Source of the DNA: Bacillota bacterium
GTDB taxonomy: Bacteria; Bacillota; Dethiobacteria; DTU022; UBA8154
Assembly: GCA_012520035.1 (NCBI GenBank)
Contig: JAAYOY010000163.1
Coordinates: 1-36,168 of the forward strand
Reading direction: 5' to 3'
DNA: 36,168 bases
The notes beneath the pieces were generated by a model. The model was not told the origin of the DNA. It saw nothing but the letters and a program-made list of their open reading frames with translations, and did no database searches. Below, piece after piece: positions 16,933-24,926 of the stretch (position 1 is the stretch's first letter; each line of letters starts with the position of its first letter). The position numbers and the translations under genes were made by a program.

Positions 16933-18051
16933 TCAGTCAAAAGCACAGGCCACCGCCTCCGCCAGTAAAGGAATAGCCCTGCGCACTTCTTCGGAGGTGT
17001 TTTCATGACCCCCTATCTCCACAAGCAAGCTCCGGGGATGCAGGTCCTGGTTGTAAACACAGGGATATCTCCGAATTCCACGGGAAAGCCCGGGATATTT
17101 GTCATCCAGAAGCGTTTGCATGAACAGGTTAAACCGGAGGTTTTCAGCCCAACCGTTGTGGCGGGTTCCGACAACAAATAAGATCCGCCCTGTTTGGTGC
17201 CCCCCGATGTTTCCGGTAGTAATCCCCCTGGGGACACCATCGCGATGCAGATCAATTACCACCTCGATCTGCGGGTTTTGTTTTATTATCTGTTCGATGA
17301 CGGGCCGGGCCTTTTCATAAGCGCCCTCACGAACCTTATCAAACACCTCTCTATGATGCAAAACAGGTATGCCGTAATTATTTTCCAAAAGGTTTTTAAG
17401 GTAATCACCAAGATTCACGACCGTTTTCTTAAGATCATCAGAATAAGCCTTACCCGAAATCGGAATAAACGACTCTGAAGCATGAGTATGGTAGATCAAT
17501 ATAAGCGGCTTATCATTATTGAGGACCAGCGGACGTTCCCCGGGCGTTTGCGGATTTCGATCTACTAAAAATGATAACCTTTCCTCCCTTTGCAGGGAGA
17601 AATCATCAGAATAATTTTGTTCATTATTAATATGATTATCGTCAAATTTCTCCATATCGGAGGGCGTATTGACTCTTGAAATACCGGCAGCCTGAAAGCC
17701 GGCTATTTCGTTAATTAAGACCAGATGCGGGTAGCTCTGAAAATGCTTAATCAAACCCGCTGAATTCTCCGGGGAAGGCGCGGCATCTCCCCGCTCGGGC
17801 TTCATCCCGGGCAGCGACTGATAAAAAAAGGTAAGGTAATCCAAACCCCGGCCTTCAAGAAAAACAAGAGGGGAGCCTCCGGCAGGGATTATATTACCGG
17901 CATTGAAGAGAAAGGGGAAAAACAATAATAATAATATGGATATTATAAAAATAATTGCTGCGAGATCCCCGGCCAAGATAAGCCTTTTTTCCGAACGAAA
18001 GCGGTAGGGCACTCTGCGTCCGCCCGGACCGCGGCACCTTGAAGCAGACAT
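16933..18051 (-). CDS. spoIIP: Stage II sporulation protein P (engulfment hydrolase)
   Basis: This protein of about 372 residues is the amidase/endopeptidase of the SpoIIDMP engulfment machine, which thins septal peptidoglycan in the mother cell. A basic N-terminus and one membrane helix (about 28-52) anchor it outside the membrane. The catalytic domain (about 180-372) shows IYHTHASESFIP with metal-binding His and Glu, then VIDLHRDGVPRG, LFVVGTRHNGWAENL and VEIGGHENTSEEV. The ATG at 18051 follows AAGGGGGG; an in-frame start at 18078 does not. A sigma-E-like promoter lies just upstream. The gene marks the organism as a spore former. Confidence 0.94.
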   Translation of the reverse strand: MSASRCRGPGGRRVPYRFRSEKRLILAGDLAAIIFIISILLLLFFPFLFNAGNIIPAGGSPLVFLEGRGLDYLTFFYQSLPGMKPERGDAAPSPENSAGLIKHFQSYPHLVLINEIAGFQAAGISRVNTPSDMEKFDDNHINNEQNYSDDFSLQREERLSFLVDRNPQTPGERPLVLNNDKPLILIYHTHASESFIPISGKAYSDDLKKTVVNLGDYLKNLLENNYGIPVLHHREVFDKVREGAYEKARPVIEQIIKQNPQIEVVIDLHRDGVPRGITTGNIGGHQTGRILFVVGTRHNGWAENLRFNLFMQTLLDDKYPGLSRGIRRYPCVYNQDLHPRSLLVEIGGHENTSEEVRRAIPLLAEAVACAFD

Positions 18052-18083
18052 AATAATCCCCCCTTTTAAATACCGCATTGATA

Positions 18084-18113
18084 ATAATATGCTAAGGGGG
18101 GAACAAAATATGC
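18084..18113 (-). promoter_or_regulatory. Sigma-E-like sporulation promoter of spoIIP
   Basis: Minus-strand GCATATT (18113-18107) and CATATTAT (18091-18084) are 15 bp apart and fit the mother-cell sigma-E pattern (KMATATT, CATANNNT). spoIIP is a sigma-E gene in Bacillus. Confidence 0.6.
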
Positions 18114-18132
18114 TTTGATATGGTTATATGAT

Positions 18133-18510
18133 TTAAGGGATGTTATTCTTCTCCTTGTAATCTTTAATAGCGTTATGAAGGGCATCCGCAGCAAGGTTGG
18201 AGCAGTGCAGCTTGGCCGCCGGCAACCCGCCCAGTTCTTCAGCTACATCGTTGTTGGTTATGGCAAGGGCCTCATCTATTGTTTTATTTTTAACCATTTC
18301 TGTCAGGACACTGCTGCTGGCAATAGCCGCCCCGCAGCCAAAGGTTAAAAATTTAATATCCTTAATAATGTTATCTTCAACTTTGATATAAATTTTCATT
18401 ATATCCCCGCACCTCATGTTGCCCACTTCACCGACACCGCTTGGGGAGTCTATTTCCCCTACATTGCGCGGGTTTTGAAAATGGTCCATAACCTTTTCGT
18501 TATACATCAT
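18133..18510 (-). CDS. Fe-S cluster scaffold protein, NifU/IscU type
   Basis: This 125-residue protein is the U-type scaffold on which IscS-derived sulfur and iron are assembled into clusters. The three ligand cysteines are present as Cys34 (in RCGDIM, with Asp36), Cys59 (FGCGAAIASS) and Cys103 (KLHCSNLA). It lacks the C-terminal domains of long NifU. The start ATG follows GGGGGGAGGG. It lies 39 bp after iscS in an iscR-iscS-iscU order, and spoIIP follows with its own promoter. Confidence 0.93.
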   Translation of the reverse strand: MMYNEKVMDHFQNPRNVGEIDSPSGVGEVGNMRCGDIMKIYIKVEDNIIKDIKFLTFGCGAAIASSSVLTEMVKNKTIDEALAITNNDVAEELGGLPAAKLHCSNLAADALHNAIKDYKEKNNIP

Positions 18511-18549
18511 ATTCTATCTCCCTCCCCCCATAAGTTATTGCTTCTGCCA

Positions 18550-19710
18550 TTACTTCTTTAAAACCGGAGACATCTTTCTCAGCCTCTCCACTATTTCCTT
18601 CAAACATTTTACCGTATAATCTATTTCAGCAACCGTATTGCTTTTCCCCAGGGATAAACGCAATGAACCCTGGGCAGTCTGATGATCGAGCCCTATCGCC
18701 ATAAGCACATGTGAGGGATCTAAAGAACCGGAAGTGCAAGCTGAACCGCTGGAAGCGGCTACACCCTTTAAATCCAGGTCCAGAAGCAAAGACTCGCCCT
18801 CCACGTAAAGCACGCTGACATTGACATTTCCCGGAAGCCTCTTTTGCGGATGGCCGTTCAGCCTGATATCCTCGATCTCCAGCAGCCCCCGGATGAGGCG
18901 GTCCCGCAATGCTGCGAGGTTTCTGCTCCTGTTTTCAATATCTGTGGTGGCAAGCTCGATCGCCCGGCCAAGTCCCACTATTCCGGGCAGGTTCTCCGTC
19001 CCCGGCCGTATTTTTCTCTCCTGCGCGCCGCCAAAACAGAGCTGCCTTATTTTAGTTCCTTTACGGCAGTATAGCGCGCCTATCCCCTTGGGGCCGTAGA
19101 ATTTATGGGCGGAAAGAGAAAGCATATCCACGGGCTGTTCCTTTAAATTAAAGGGCAGATACCCTATAGCCTGCACCGCGTCCGTATGGAAGTAAACACC
19201 TCTTTCGCGACAGATTTCGCCAATTTTTTCGAACGGCTGGATAGTTCCGATTTCGTTGTTCGCCGCCATGATAGAAACGAGAATAGTATCTTCGGTAATA
19301 TTCTCCGCCAGCTCGTCCGGATCAACCATGCCGTATTGATCCACAGGCAGAAAAGTTACTTCAAAGCCAATCTGGCCGAGATATTTCACCGTATCCAGCA
19401 CCGCATGGTGCTCGATTGAACTGGTTATGATATGTCTCCCCCTGGAGGAAAGGGCCCTTGCCACCCCCTGGATGGCGATATTATTTGACTCGGTTGCGCC
19501 GGAGGTGAAAATAATCTCCTCCGGAGAAGAAGCGCCCAGCGCTGCGGCAACTTTCTCCCTAGCCTCATTAAGGCCTTTCCGCGCTTCGCTGCCGAAAACA
19601 TGCACGCTGGAAGGATTTCCATGTATCTCTCTCAGGTAAGGAAGCATTACCTCCAATACTTCCTCATCCAGAGGTGTTGTCGCACTATGATCCATATATA
19701 TTCTCTGCAC
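18550..19710 (-). CDS. iscS: Cysteine desulfurase (NifS/IscS family)
   Basis: This 386-residue PLP enzyme strips sulfur from cysteine for Fe-S clusters and thiolated tRNAs. The PLP lysine is Lys203 in SAHKFYGPKG, EHH lies at 100-102, and the persulfide cysteine is Cys325 in SGSACTSG. The start is GTG at 19710, seven bases after AAGGAGG. It lies between iscR and the scaffold gene. Members of this family can also release selenium from selenocysteine; with selD 1.2 kb away and divergent, a role in supplying SelD is a reasonable inference, not shown by sequence. Confidence 0.94.
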   Translation of the reverse strand: MQRIYMDHSATTPLDEEVLEVMLPYLREIHGNPSSVHVFGSEARKGLNEAREKVAAALGASSPEEIIFTSGATESNNIAIQGVARALSSRGRHIITSSIEHHAVLDTVKYLGQIGFEVTFLPVDQYGMVDPDELAENITEDTILVSIMAANNEIGTIQPFEKIGEICRERGVYFHTDAVQAIGYLPFNLKEQPVDMLSLSAHKFYGPKGIGALYCRKGTKIRQLCFGGAQERKIRPGTENLPGIVGLGRAIELATTDIENRSRNLAALRDRLIRGLLEIEDIRLNGHPQKRLPGNVNVSVLYVEGESLLLDLDLKGVAASSGSACTSGSLDPSHVLMAIGLDHQTAQGSLRLSLGKSNTVAEIDYTVKCLKEIVERLRKMSPVLKK

Positions 19711-19897
19711 ATTAAAGCCTCCTTCACACTAAAGCCCATACTGGAACCCATCCACAACATCTATAATCCAATCTTTGTTACCTGCGTTACCCGCGCTACC
19801 TGCGCTTATTACCGCACCTTCCTGTATTTTTCGGCAATTATATCCACTTTCCTGCACTTTTTTATACTTTTCTGCATTTCTATCCTGCATTTTTTTA
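19711..19897. other. 187-bp transcribed gap between iscR and iscS with short purine-rich repeats
   Basis: On the minus strand the gap carries loosely repeated TGCAGGA and TGCAGAAAAG units followed by repeated GCGCAGGTA/GCGGGTAA/CGCAGGTAA units. It does not look like protein. It may be an mRNA spacer or a decayed short tandem array. Confidence 0.35.
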
Positions 19898-20353
19898 TTA
19901 TACTTTTTCAAACTCCGTATTTTTGCTTTCAATACTCCAATCGAGCATATCCTGAAGAGAGATATTATCCAACAAATTATCGATGTGCTCCCTGAGCTTT
20001 TCCCAAACATTCCTTACCAGGCAATCTTCTGTTTTATTGCAGCGGCGGTTTTTATCCACCTGCCCGCCCTCTGCCAGACAGTCCACCGGGAAAAGAGGGC
20101 CTTCCAGCACCCGGATAATATCGCCTACATAGACATGTTGCGGCTGTTGTGCCAGCATATAGCCTCCCTTGACGCCCCTGGTGCTTTTTATCAGGCCACC
20201 ACGCCTGAGTGTGGCAAAAATTTGCTCCAGGAAATATTGAGAGATATTTTCATTTTGGGATATTGAGCTGAGAGGAACGGGGCCGTTCTCATAATTTAAG
20301 GCCAGATAAACCATCGCCCTGACACCGTATTCTCCCTTTGCCGACAAACGCAC
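19898..20353 (-). CDS. iscR: Rrf2-family Fe-S regulator (IscR-like)
   Basis: This 151-residue Rrf2 regulator has the N-terminal winged helix MRLSAKGEYGVRAMVYLAL, the ISQYFLEQIFATLRRGGLI recognition region and the TRGVKGGYMLA wing. Three cysteines (Cys92, Cys105, Cys111) match the [2Fe-2S] ligand region of IscR, separating it from CymR, which lacks them. It probably senses Fe-S status and represses its own operon. The GTG start at 20353 follows AAGGTGG. Its promoter appears to lie about 300 bp upstream, giving a long leader. Confidence 0.9.
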   Translation of the reverse strand: MRLSAKGEYGVRAMVYLALNYENGPVPLSSISQNENISQYFLEQIFATLRRGGLIKSTRGVKGGYMLAQQPQHVYVGDIIRVLEGPLFPVDCLAEGGQVDKNRRCNKTEDCLVRNVWEKLREHIDNLLDNISLQDMLDWSIESKNTEFEKV

Positions 20354-20617
20354 TTCATCACCACCTTGTTAAACAGCTAAAATTTCACGCTTTTACTTCT
20401 TTGTGCTCATAATTGCTAAATATTGAGGAGCTTTATTTTGAAAAGCTGAATGTTAAAACTTATACCGGAGGAAGAGACTGATTCGGCTGCCATACCGGAA
20501 AGGATATTAATCCAGAGCAATTTACTCAGGATTTAACTAAAAACAAAATCCCTTTGTAGATTATCACTGATATACTGCCGGATTGTAAAATGCTGCACTT
20601 GCTCTGATTCACTTAAT

Positions 20618-20631
20618 CCTGACTTGGCAGG
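20618..20631. promoter_or_regulatory. Palindrome just after the iscR -10, candidate operator
   Basis: CCTGACTTGGCAGG is an imperfect palindrome lying about 15-30 bp downstream of the expected iscR transcription start, a good place for a repressor such as IscR itself. Confidence 0.35.
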
Positions 20632-20652
20632 TCTATTATTTCTGATATAGAA

Positions 20653-20681
20653 AGATTATCACGAAATCCTTGTGGCGTCAA
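20653..20681 (-). promoter_or_regulatory. Candidate sigma-A promoter of iscR
   Basis: Minus-strand TTGACG (20681-20676) and TAATCT (20658-20653) have a 17-bp spacer. Confidence 0.5.
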
Positions 20682-20879
20682 GAAAAATTTGCTTGCAAAA
20701 AAACAAACCGCCAACAGCCGCCAGGCCACTCCTGCAGGAGCTTGAACGCGTTTAAAAAACCTATAATCATCTTTATTTTATTCCGCTTTTCCTATAATAC
20801 AATAAAGCTTTATTGCAAATAACTATTTAATATTGCCGCCTTTTCAATTATAATTGAATATAGCTGGAGGTGTAATAAA

Positions 20880-21929
20880 ATGTCCGAAGAAAAACTGCGT
20901 CTGACAATGATGACTTCGAGCTCGGGGTGAGCAGCCAAAATAGGCCCCGGGGCTCTGGCACAGGTGCTGTGCCGATTACCTCTAAGCGATGACCCTAACT
21001 TTATCAACAAGGACCAGCACTTTGCCGATGCCGGAATATACCGCATATCGGAGAACCTCGCGCTGGTTCAAACTGTGGATTATTTCACCCCCGTTACAGA
21101 TGATCCATATCTATTCGGGCAAATCGCCGTTGCCAACTCGCTGAGCGATGTTTATGCCGTGGGAGGAAAACCGCTCACAGCGATGAATATTATCTGTTTC
21201 CCCTGCAAAAAGCTTCCCCTGGAGTATATGGAGGCGATCCTGCAGGGAGGGCTCTCCAAGATGCTGGAGGCCAATGTAACGCTGGTCGGAGGACACAGTG
21301 TCGATGACCTTGAGCCCAAGTACGGCCTGTCGGTCACCGGCATAGTTGATCCGGGGAAAATGATCACCGGCTCCGGAGCGAAGCCGGGGGACTCCCTGGT
21401 TTTAACCAAACCCCTGGGGACGGGGATCATTGTAACCGCCCTGAAGGGGGATTTCCTGAGCCCACAGGAGGCTGCCGATACGTTCCAGGGCATGGCAACG
21501 TTAAACGCCGCCGCATCCAGGGCTATGGTTCGGGCAGGGGTTTCCGCCTGCACGGATGTAAGCGGGTTTGGCCTGGTGGGACATCTCCAGGAGATGCTCA
21601 TCTCAAGCAAAGTCGGCGCACGAATTAATTTGAAAGCATTGCCGCTCTACCGGGGTGTGGCTGAGATGTCCGCGCAGGGACTTATTCCCGGCGGCGATTA
21701 CCGCAATCTGGAGTATTACAAAAAAGACCTAATCTTTGAAGCGGAAGAAAGCGAACTGCAGGAGAGTATGATATTGCTTGCGGATGCCCAGACATCCGGC
21801 GGCCTGCTTATGGCCGTTTCCCCTACGCGCCTGGAGCAGCTATTGGCCGAACTGTATAAAGAAGGCTCGCAGGGATATGTTATCGGTGAAATTACCGCCG
21901 GACCGGAAGGGAAAATAGCAATATATTAA
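20880..21929 (+). CDS. selD: Selenide, water dikinase; selenoprotein with Sec17 encoded by UGA
   Basis: SelD makes selenophosphate from selenide and ATP. The ATG at 20880 lies nine bases after GGAGG. Codon 17 is TGA (20928-20930) in the context TSSSG-TGA-AAK, exactly where E. coli SelD has catalytic Cys17, and the frame continues to 21929 for 349 residues, the normal length. The downstream frame contains the expected DQHFADAGIY, GGHSVDD and DAQTSGGLL features. Gene finders that stop at UGA start the gene at an internal GTG (20964) and lose the active site. A hairpin after the UGA fits a bacterial SECIS. It is divergent from the isc operon and followed by the ykgJ-like gene. Confidence 0.95.
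20931..20980 (+). promoter_or_regulatory. Candidate bacterial SECIS element in selD
   Basis: GGCACAG (20957-20963) and CTGTGCC (20967-20973) form a perfect seven-pair hairpin with a GTG loop; 26 bases separate the UGA from the stem. The apical loop distance and G/U loop fit the bacterial SECIS that recruits SelB. Confidence 0.7.
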
Positions 21930-22034
21930 CGCACTATTTGCGCTTTGTTAGCGCTAAACGCCAGGCCGCAATCCGGTTATTAAATACAGGTATTAAACAG
22001 CTATATACTGTGGAGATACTATCGAAGGTGAGTT

Positions 22035-22733
22035 ATGAAAAACAAGCTGGACTATGATTTTACTTCCCTGGAGGGAATTTTTCAGAGGCCGGAACCTCTC
22101 AATGTTTTTGCCCTGGAGAGAATGGGTGCGGTTAAAGACCTTTTAAGGGATAGAGAAAGCTATAGCTGCCCCCCATCCTGCCGGCAGTGCTGTTACGGTT
22201 CTATCCTGATGTCGTATACCGAGTTTACCTATATCATGCTTTACCTGCAGGAAAGCTGGTCATGGGAAAAGATCTTCGCCTTGTTCCGGACGAGAGTCGG
22301 CCTGCTGACGGATAACGATGGTACCGGTACATTGCTCTGCCCATTCCTGCAAGAAGATGCTGAGAAAGAACACTGCAGCATCTACCCGGCAAGGCCGCTC
22401 ATCTGCCGCGTTTTTGGGACCACAGCAGCGCCCTGTGAAGAACCCATCAACCCTTCGGCCATGGAGGAAAGCCTTTTCTACCGGGCCTACGATCTTCTTT
22501 ATTATGGCCACGGCAGGGAAAACTTCATTGCCCTCAATCTTCATAAAAATTGGGCAGTCTATGAAGCACCTTTCGCCCTGTGGTGCCTGGCCGACAACAG
22601 TAAAGAAACAAGGATATACCTGTATAATTTGATTGCCGGGCAGAAAAATTCCTTTAACGCTGTTCTTTACGACCGGGAAAAATGTAATTTTTTTGTTTAC
22701 CGCAGCGGTTACAAAACAATACTGAACCAATAA
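22035..22733 (+). CDS. YkgJ-family cysteine-cluster protein
   Basis: This 232-residue protein belongs to the UPF0153/YkgJ family, predicted to bind zinc or an Fe-S cluster. The hallmark is SCPPSCRQCC (Cys45, Cys49, Cys52, Cys53), followed by CPFL and CSIYPARPLICR. The biochemical role is unknown. It is soluble, with a family-like core of about 150 residues and a C-terminal extension. The ATG follows GAAGGTGA. It lies 105 bp after selD on the same strand and may share its transcript. Confidence 0.85.
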   Translation: MKNKLDYDFTSLEGIFQRPEPLNVFALERMGAVKDLLRDRESYSCPPSCRQCCYGSILMSYTEFTYIMLYLQESWSWEKIFALFRTRVGLLTDNDGTGTLLCPFLQEDAEKEHCSIYPARPLICRVFGTTAAPCEEPINPSAMEESLFYRAYDLLYYGHGRENFIALNLHKNWAVYEAPFALWCLADNSKETRIYLYNLIAGQKNSFNAVLYDREKCNFFVYRSGYKTILNQ

Positions 22734-22851
22734 TACCGGGCAACAATCCCGACCTCAAAAGCTTGATTCTAAAAAAGGGTTAAATATTTCCTGTTTCACT
22801 TAAAAAGAGAACATGTTATATTATATTAAACTTTAACCGGAGGAAAATCGT

Positions 22852-24147
22852 TTGCAACATTTTTTTATGTTGATATTTTTTTCCTTTTGGGGAGGAGTCT
22901 TGCTAGCATATATTCCTCTTTACAAAAGGCCAACCCTGTATTTTTTTGCAGAATTTTTTAAAGGAGTTGCTGTTGCCGCTGCAGCACTTTTTTTTGTTGG
23001 AACACCTACTGCCCTTGTAGTAGCCGGTTTTGGACTGCTGGCCGGGAATTTGTGGTTTCCCCTTCCGCATTGGAAAAAGAGAGAATCGATATATGGCAAT
23101 GTATCCGGATTACTTCTGTTTTTAGCCCCAGACCTTTTTCTGCTTTTTGTATCCTGGGTAATAATCATTTACCTGCTGCGACAGGAGCCGGTAAATGAAA
23201 TATTTATGTCATTCTACCTCTTATTACCCCTGCTTATGCTCTTAACAGGGAAGAGCGATATCTATATTCTCTTTAGCACCCTAATTTTAATCATTGTTTT
23301 AATAGATAATCTAAAAAGGCTGGAAGACGGGCTAAAAATTGCAATCAAAAAGGCCGGATGGAAAATCCTCTGTAACCGGCAGCCTGTTTTGTCACCCGCA
23401 TGTAGGAAAAACCTGCGTCGTGTAGGGTACGTTTCAGTGGTACTCCTCCTGTTGCTGGCTTTTTTTCTCAACCGCTATGTTTACCGCGGCTTCGGGATGC
23501 AGGTAGAGCTTTTTCGCAGCGGGCCCAAAGAGCTCAAGGTCGTCGCATTGACATTTGATGACGGGCCGGATCCGCGCTTTACTCCTTTAATTCTCGATAT
23601 TTTAGAAGAGTACGATATCAAGGCAACTTTTTTCATGGTAGGCAAACACGCGGAAAAATATCCCCATATAGCCCGTCTGGTAGAAGAAGCAGGCCATGAG
23701 ATCGGCAACCATACTTACAGCCATGCCAATTTGTTGCAGGCTTCAGCTTACCGCATCTCAAACGAGATAACCAGGGGAGAAGAGGCGATCCTAAACTCTA
23801 CCGGAAAACGTCCTTCTTTGTTGCGCCCACCCAGGGGGTTGTATAATCCCACGGTGAAGGAGAAGGCACGGGAAATGGGCTATACCATCGCCCTCTGGTC
23901 TCTTTCCTCCAATGATTGGCTGGAGTTGCGCCCGTTGGATATTACACGCAGAATTCTGCGAAACGTATCCAACGGCGACATCATCCTCTTCCATGACAGC
24001 GGTGATCTGATTAGGTCCGAAGGCGGGGACCGTCTGTCTACGGTACTCTCCCTTAAACCCATTATTGAGGGATTAAAGGAACAGGATTATATTTTCGTTA
24101 CCATTACTGAAATGATGATCCTCTCCGGGCTGAGCGGGGATATTTAA
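22852..24147 (+). CDS. PlsY-like membrane domain fused to a NodB polysaccharide deacetylase
   Basis: This 431-residue protein starts at TTG 22852, about eight bases after GGAGG. Residues 1-165 form five or six membrane helices whose spacing and short motifs (FFKG, GNLWFP near 65-70, IDNLKRLEDG near 151-160) resemble PlsY acyl-phosphate glycerol-3-phosphate acyltransferase. The PlsY catalytic loops (GSGNIG, the Lys/Gly-rich motif) are missing. A further membrane helix (about 191-210) leads to an extracellular NodB domain with all metal and catalytic motifs: TFDDGPD 234-240, HTYSH 287-291, RPPRG 325-329, LWSLSSNDW and FHDSG 380-384. It should deacetylate peptidoglycan or another N-acetylated glycan. 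The role of the front domain is unknown. Confidence 0.85.
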   Translation: MQHFFMLIFFSFWGGVLLAYIPLYKRPTLYFFAEFFKGVAVAAAALFFVGTPTALVVAGFGLLAGNLWFPLPHWKKRESIYGNVSGLLLFLAPDLFLLFVSWVIIIYLLRQEPVNEIFMSFYLLLPLLMLLTGKSDIYILFSTLILIIVLIDNLKRLEDGLKIAIKKAGWKILCNRQPVLSPACRKNLRRVGYVSVVLLLLLAFFLNRYVYRGFGMQVELFRSGPKELKVVALTFDDGPDPRFTPLILDILEEYDIKATFFMVGKHAEKYPHIARLVEEAGHEIGNHTYSHANLLQASAYRISNEITRGEEAILNSTGKRPSLLRPPRGLYNPTVKEKAREMGYTIALWSLSSNDWLELRPLDITRRILRNVSNGDIILFHDSGDLIRSEGGDRLSTVLSLKPIIEGLKEQDYIFVTITEMMILSGLSGDI

Positions 24148-24252
24148 CTCAACTCCTGGAAAATTAGAAAAAGGACTTCAGTTGAGCCATCGAATAAAGC
24201 AACAGCAGAAAACAAAAAAACATGCGGCAAAAAAAAGAGGAGGTAAGAAAAG

Positions 24253-24885
24253 TTGAAATGGCAGATTCGGCCCGCTTCGCCTGAAGATTTGAATCAGGTA
24301 GCGGCTCTTTTTCTGGAATCATTCGAAGAAACCATTGGGCACTTCTTTAAAGACGGCCCACCGCCTGCGGCAGCCCTGGAGGATTTCTTCTGTTTTCTCT
24401 TAAAAGAAGAACCCGAAGCCTTCTGGGTCGCCCGGCAGGAGGAAAAAGCTGCAAAAAGCATCCTGGGGTACATTGTTGTTGTCGCCGATCTTCCCTTTTT
24501 ATGGCGCCGTGCCTTCCTGGGAGGTTATGTTTTCCACTGGGCCAAGCGCTTCCTGCAGGGTGTTTACGGCGTTAATATCAGGGTTGCCTGCCGCATTTTG
24601 CAGAATAAGTTTGCCTTTTGGCGCCATTCACGTTCTATGCCCCAGTACTGCTCACAAATCCTCTCACTGGCTGTAACCGGGAACTGCCGGGGAAAGGGCC
24701 TCGGCCGAAAACTGCTGGAAAACGGCATTCTCTATTTACATAAACGCGGGAAAAAGAACATTAAGCTGGAGGTACGCCCCTGGAACAAGACCGCTCTGGG
24801 ACTATACAGCAGTATCGGCTTTAAACCCGCAGGAACTACCAGGGACAGCCAGGGGGAATGGCTGGTAATGGTAAAAACCTCCTGA
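24253..24885 (+). CDS. GNAT-family N-acetyltransferase
   Basis: This 210-residue protein has the GNAT fold: N-terminal QIRPASPEDLNQVAALFLES, the acetyl-CoA-binding loop as VTGNCRGKGLGRKLLENGI (about 137-155), and a C-terminal LEVRPWNKTALGLYSSIGF. A longer than usual insert (about 75-130) lies in the middle. The substrate cannot be deduced; amino groups on small molecules or proteins are the usual targets. The start is TTG at 24253, nine bases after GGAGG. It follows the deacetylase by about 100 bp and could be in the same unit. Confidence 0.85.
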   Translation: MKWQIRPASPEDLNQVAALFLESFEETIGHFFKDGPPPAAALEDFFCFLLKEEPEAFWVARQEEKAAKSILGYIVVVADLPFLWRRAFLGGYVFHWAKRFLQGVYGVNIRVACRILQNKFAFWRHSRSMPQYCSQILSLAVTGNCRGKGLGRKLLENGILYLHKRGKKNIKLEVRPWNKTALGLYSSIGFKPAGTTRDSQGEWLVMVKTS

Positions 24886-24902
24886 CAAGCTGTTAATAAT
24901 TG

Positions 24903-24924
24903 AATAAATCGGGCCTGCCCCCGT
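24903..24924 (+). repeat. Dispersed repeat, degenerate forward copy
   Basis: AATCGGGCCTGCCCCCGT keeps the GCCTG-CCCC core of the family and ends three bases before the stop codon of the next gene (24927). Confidence 0.4.
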
Positions 24925-24926
24925 CT

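Larger units (their letters stand above)
20354..20879. other. Intergenic region between divergent iscR and selD; long iscR leader
   Basis: No protein gene is visible in these 526 bp. On the iscR side the transcript would include about 290 nt of leader with a long-range stem: 20509-20520 pairs with 20599-20610 (11 pairs, one bulge). A seven-base ATACCGG is repeated at 20462-20468 and 20493-20499. The selD side carries a TATAAT at 20793-20798 with a poor -35. It does not match a riboswitch or T-box that I know. Confidence 0.5.

Noticed and set aside
19711-19897. CRISPR-like or coding repeat array between iscR and iscS
   Set aside because: Units are short, irregular and without spacers of constant length.
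20354-20700. T-box or known riboswitch before iscR
   Set aside because: The GGTGG near the start is the ribosome site; the conserved T-box antiterminator sequence is absent, and no known aptamer core is visible.
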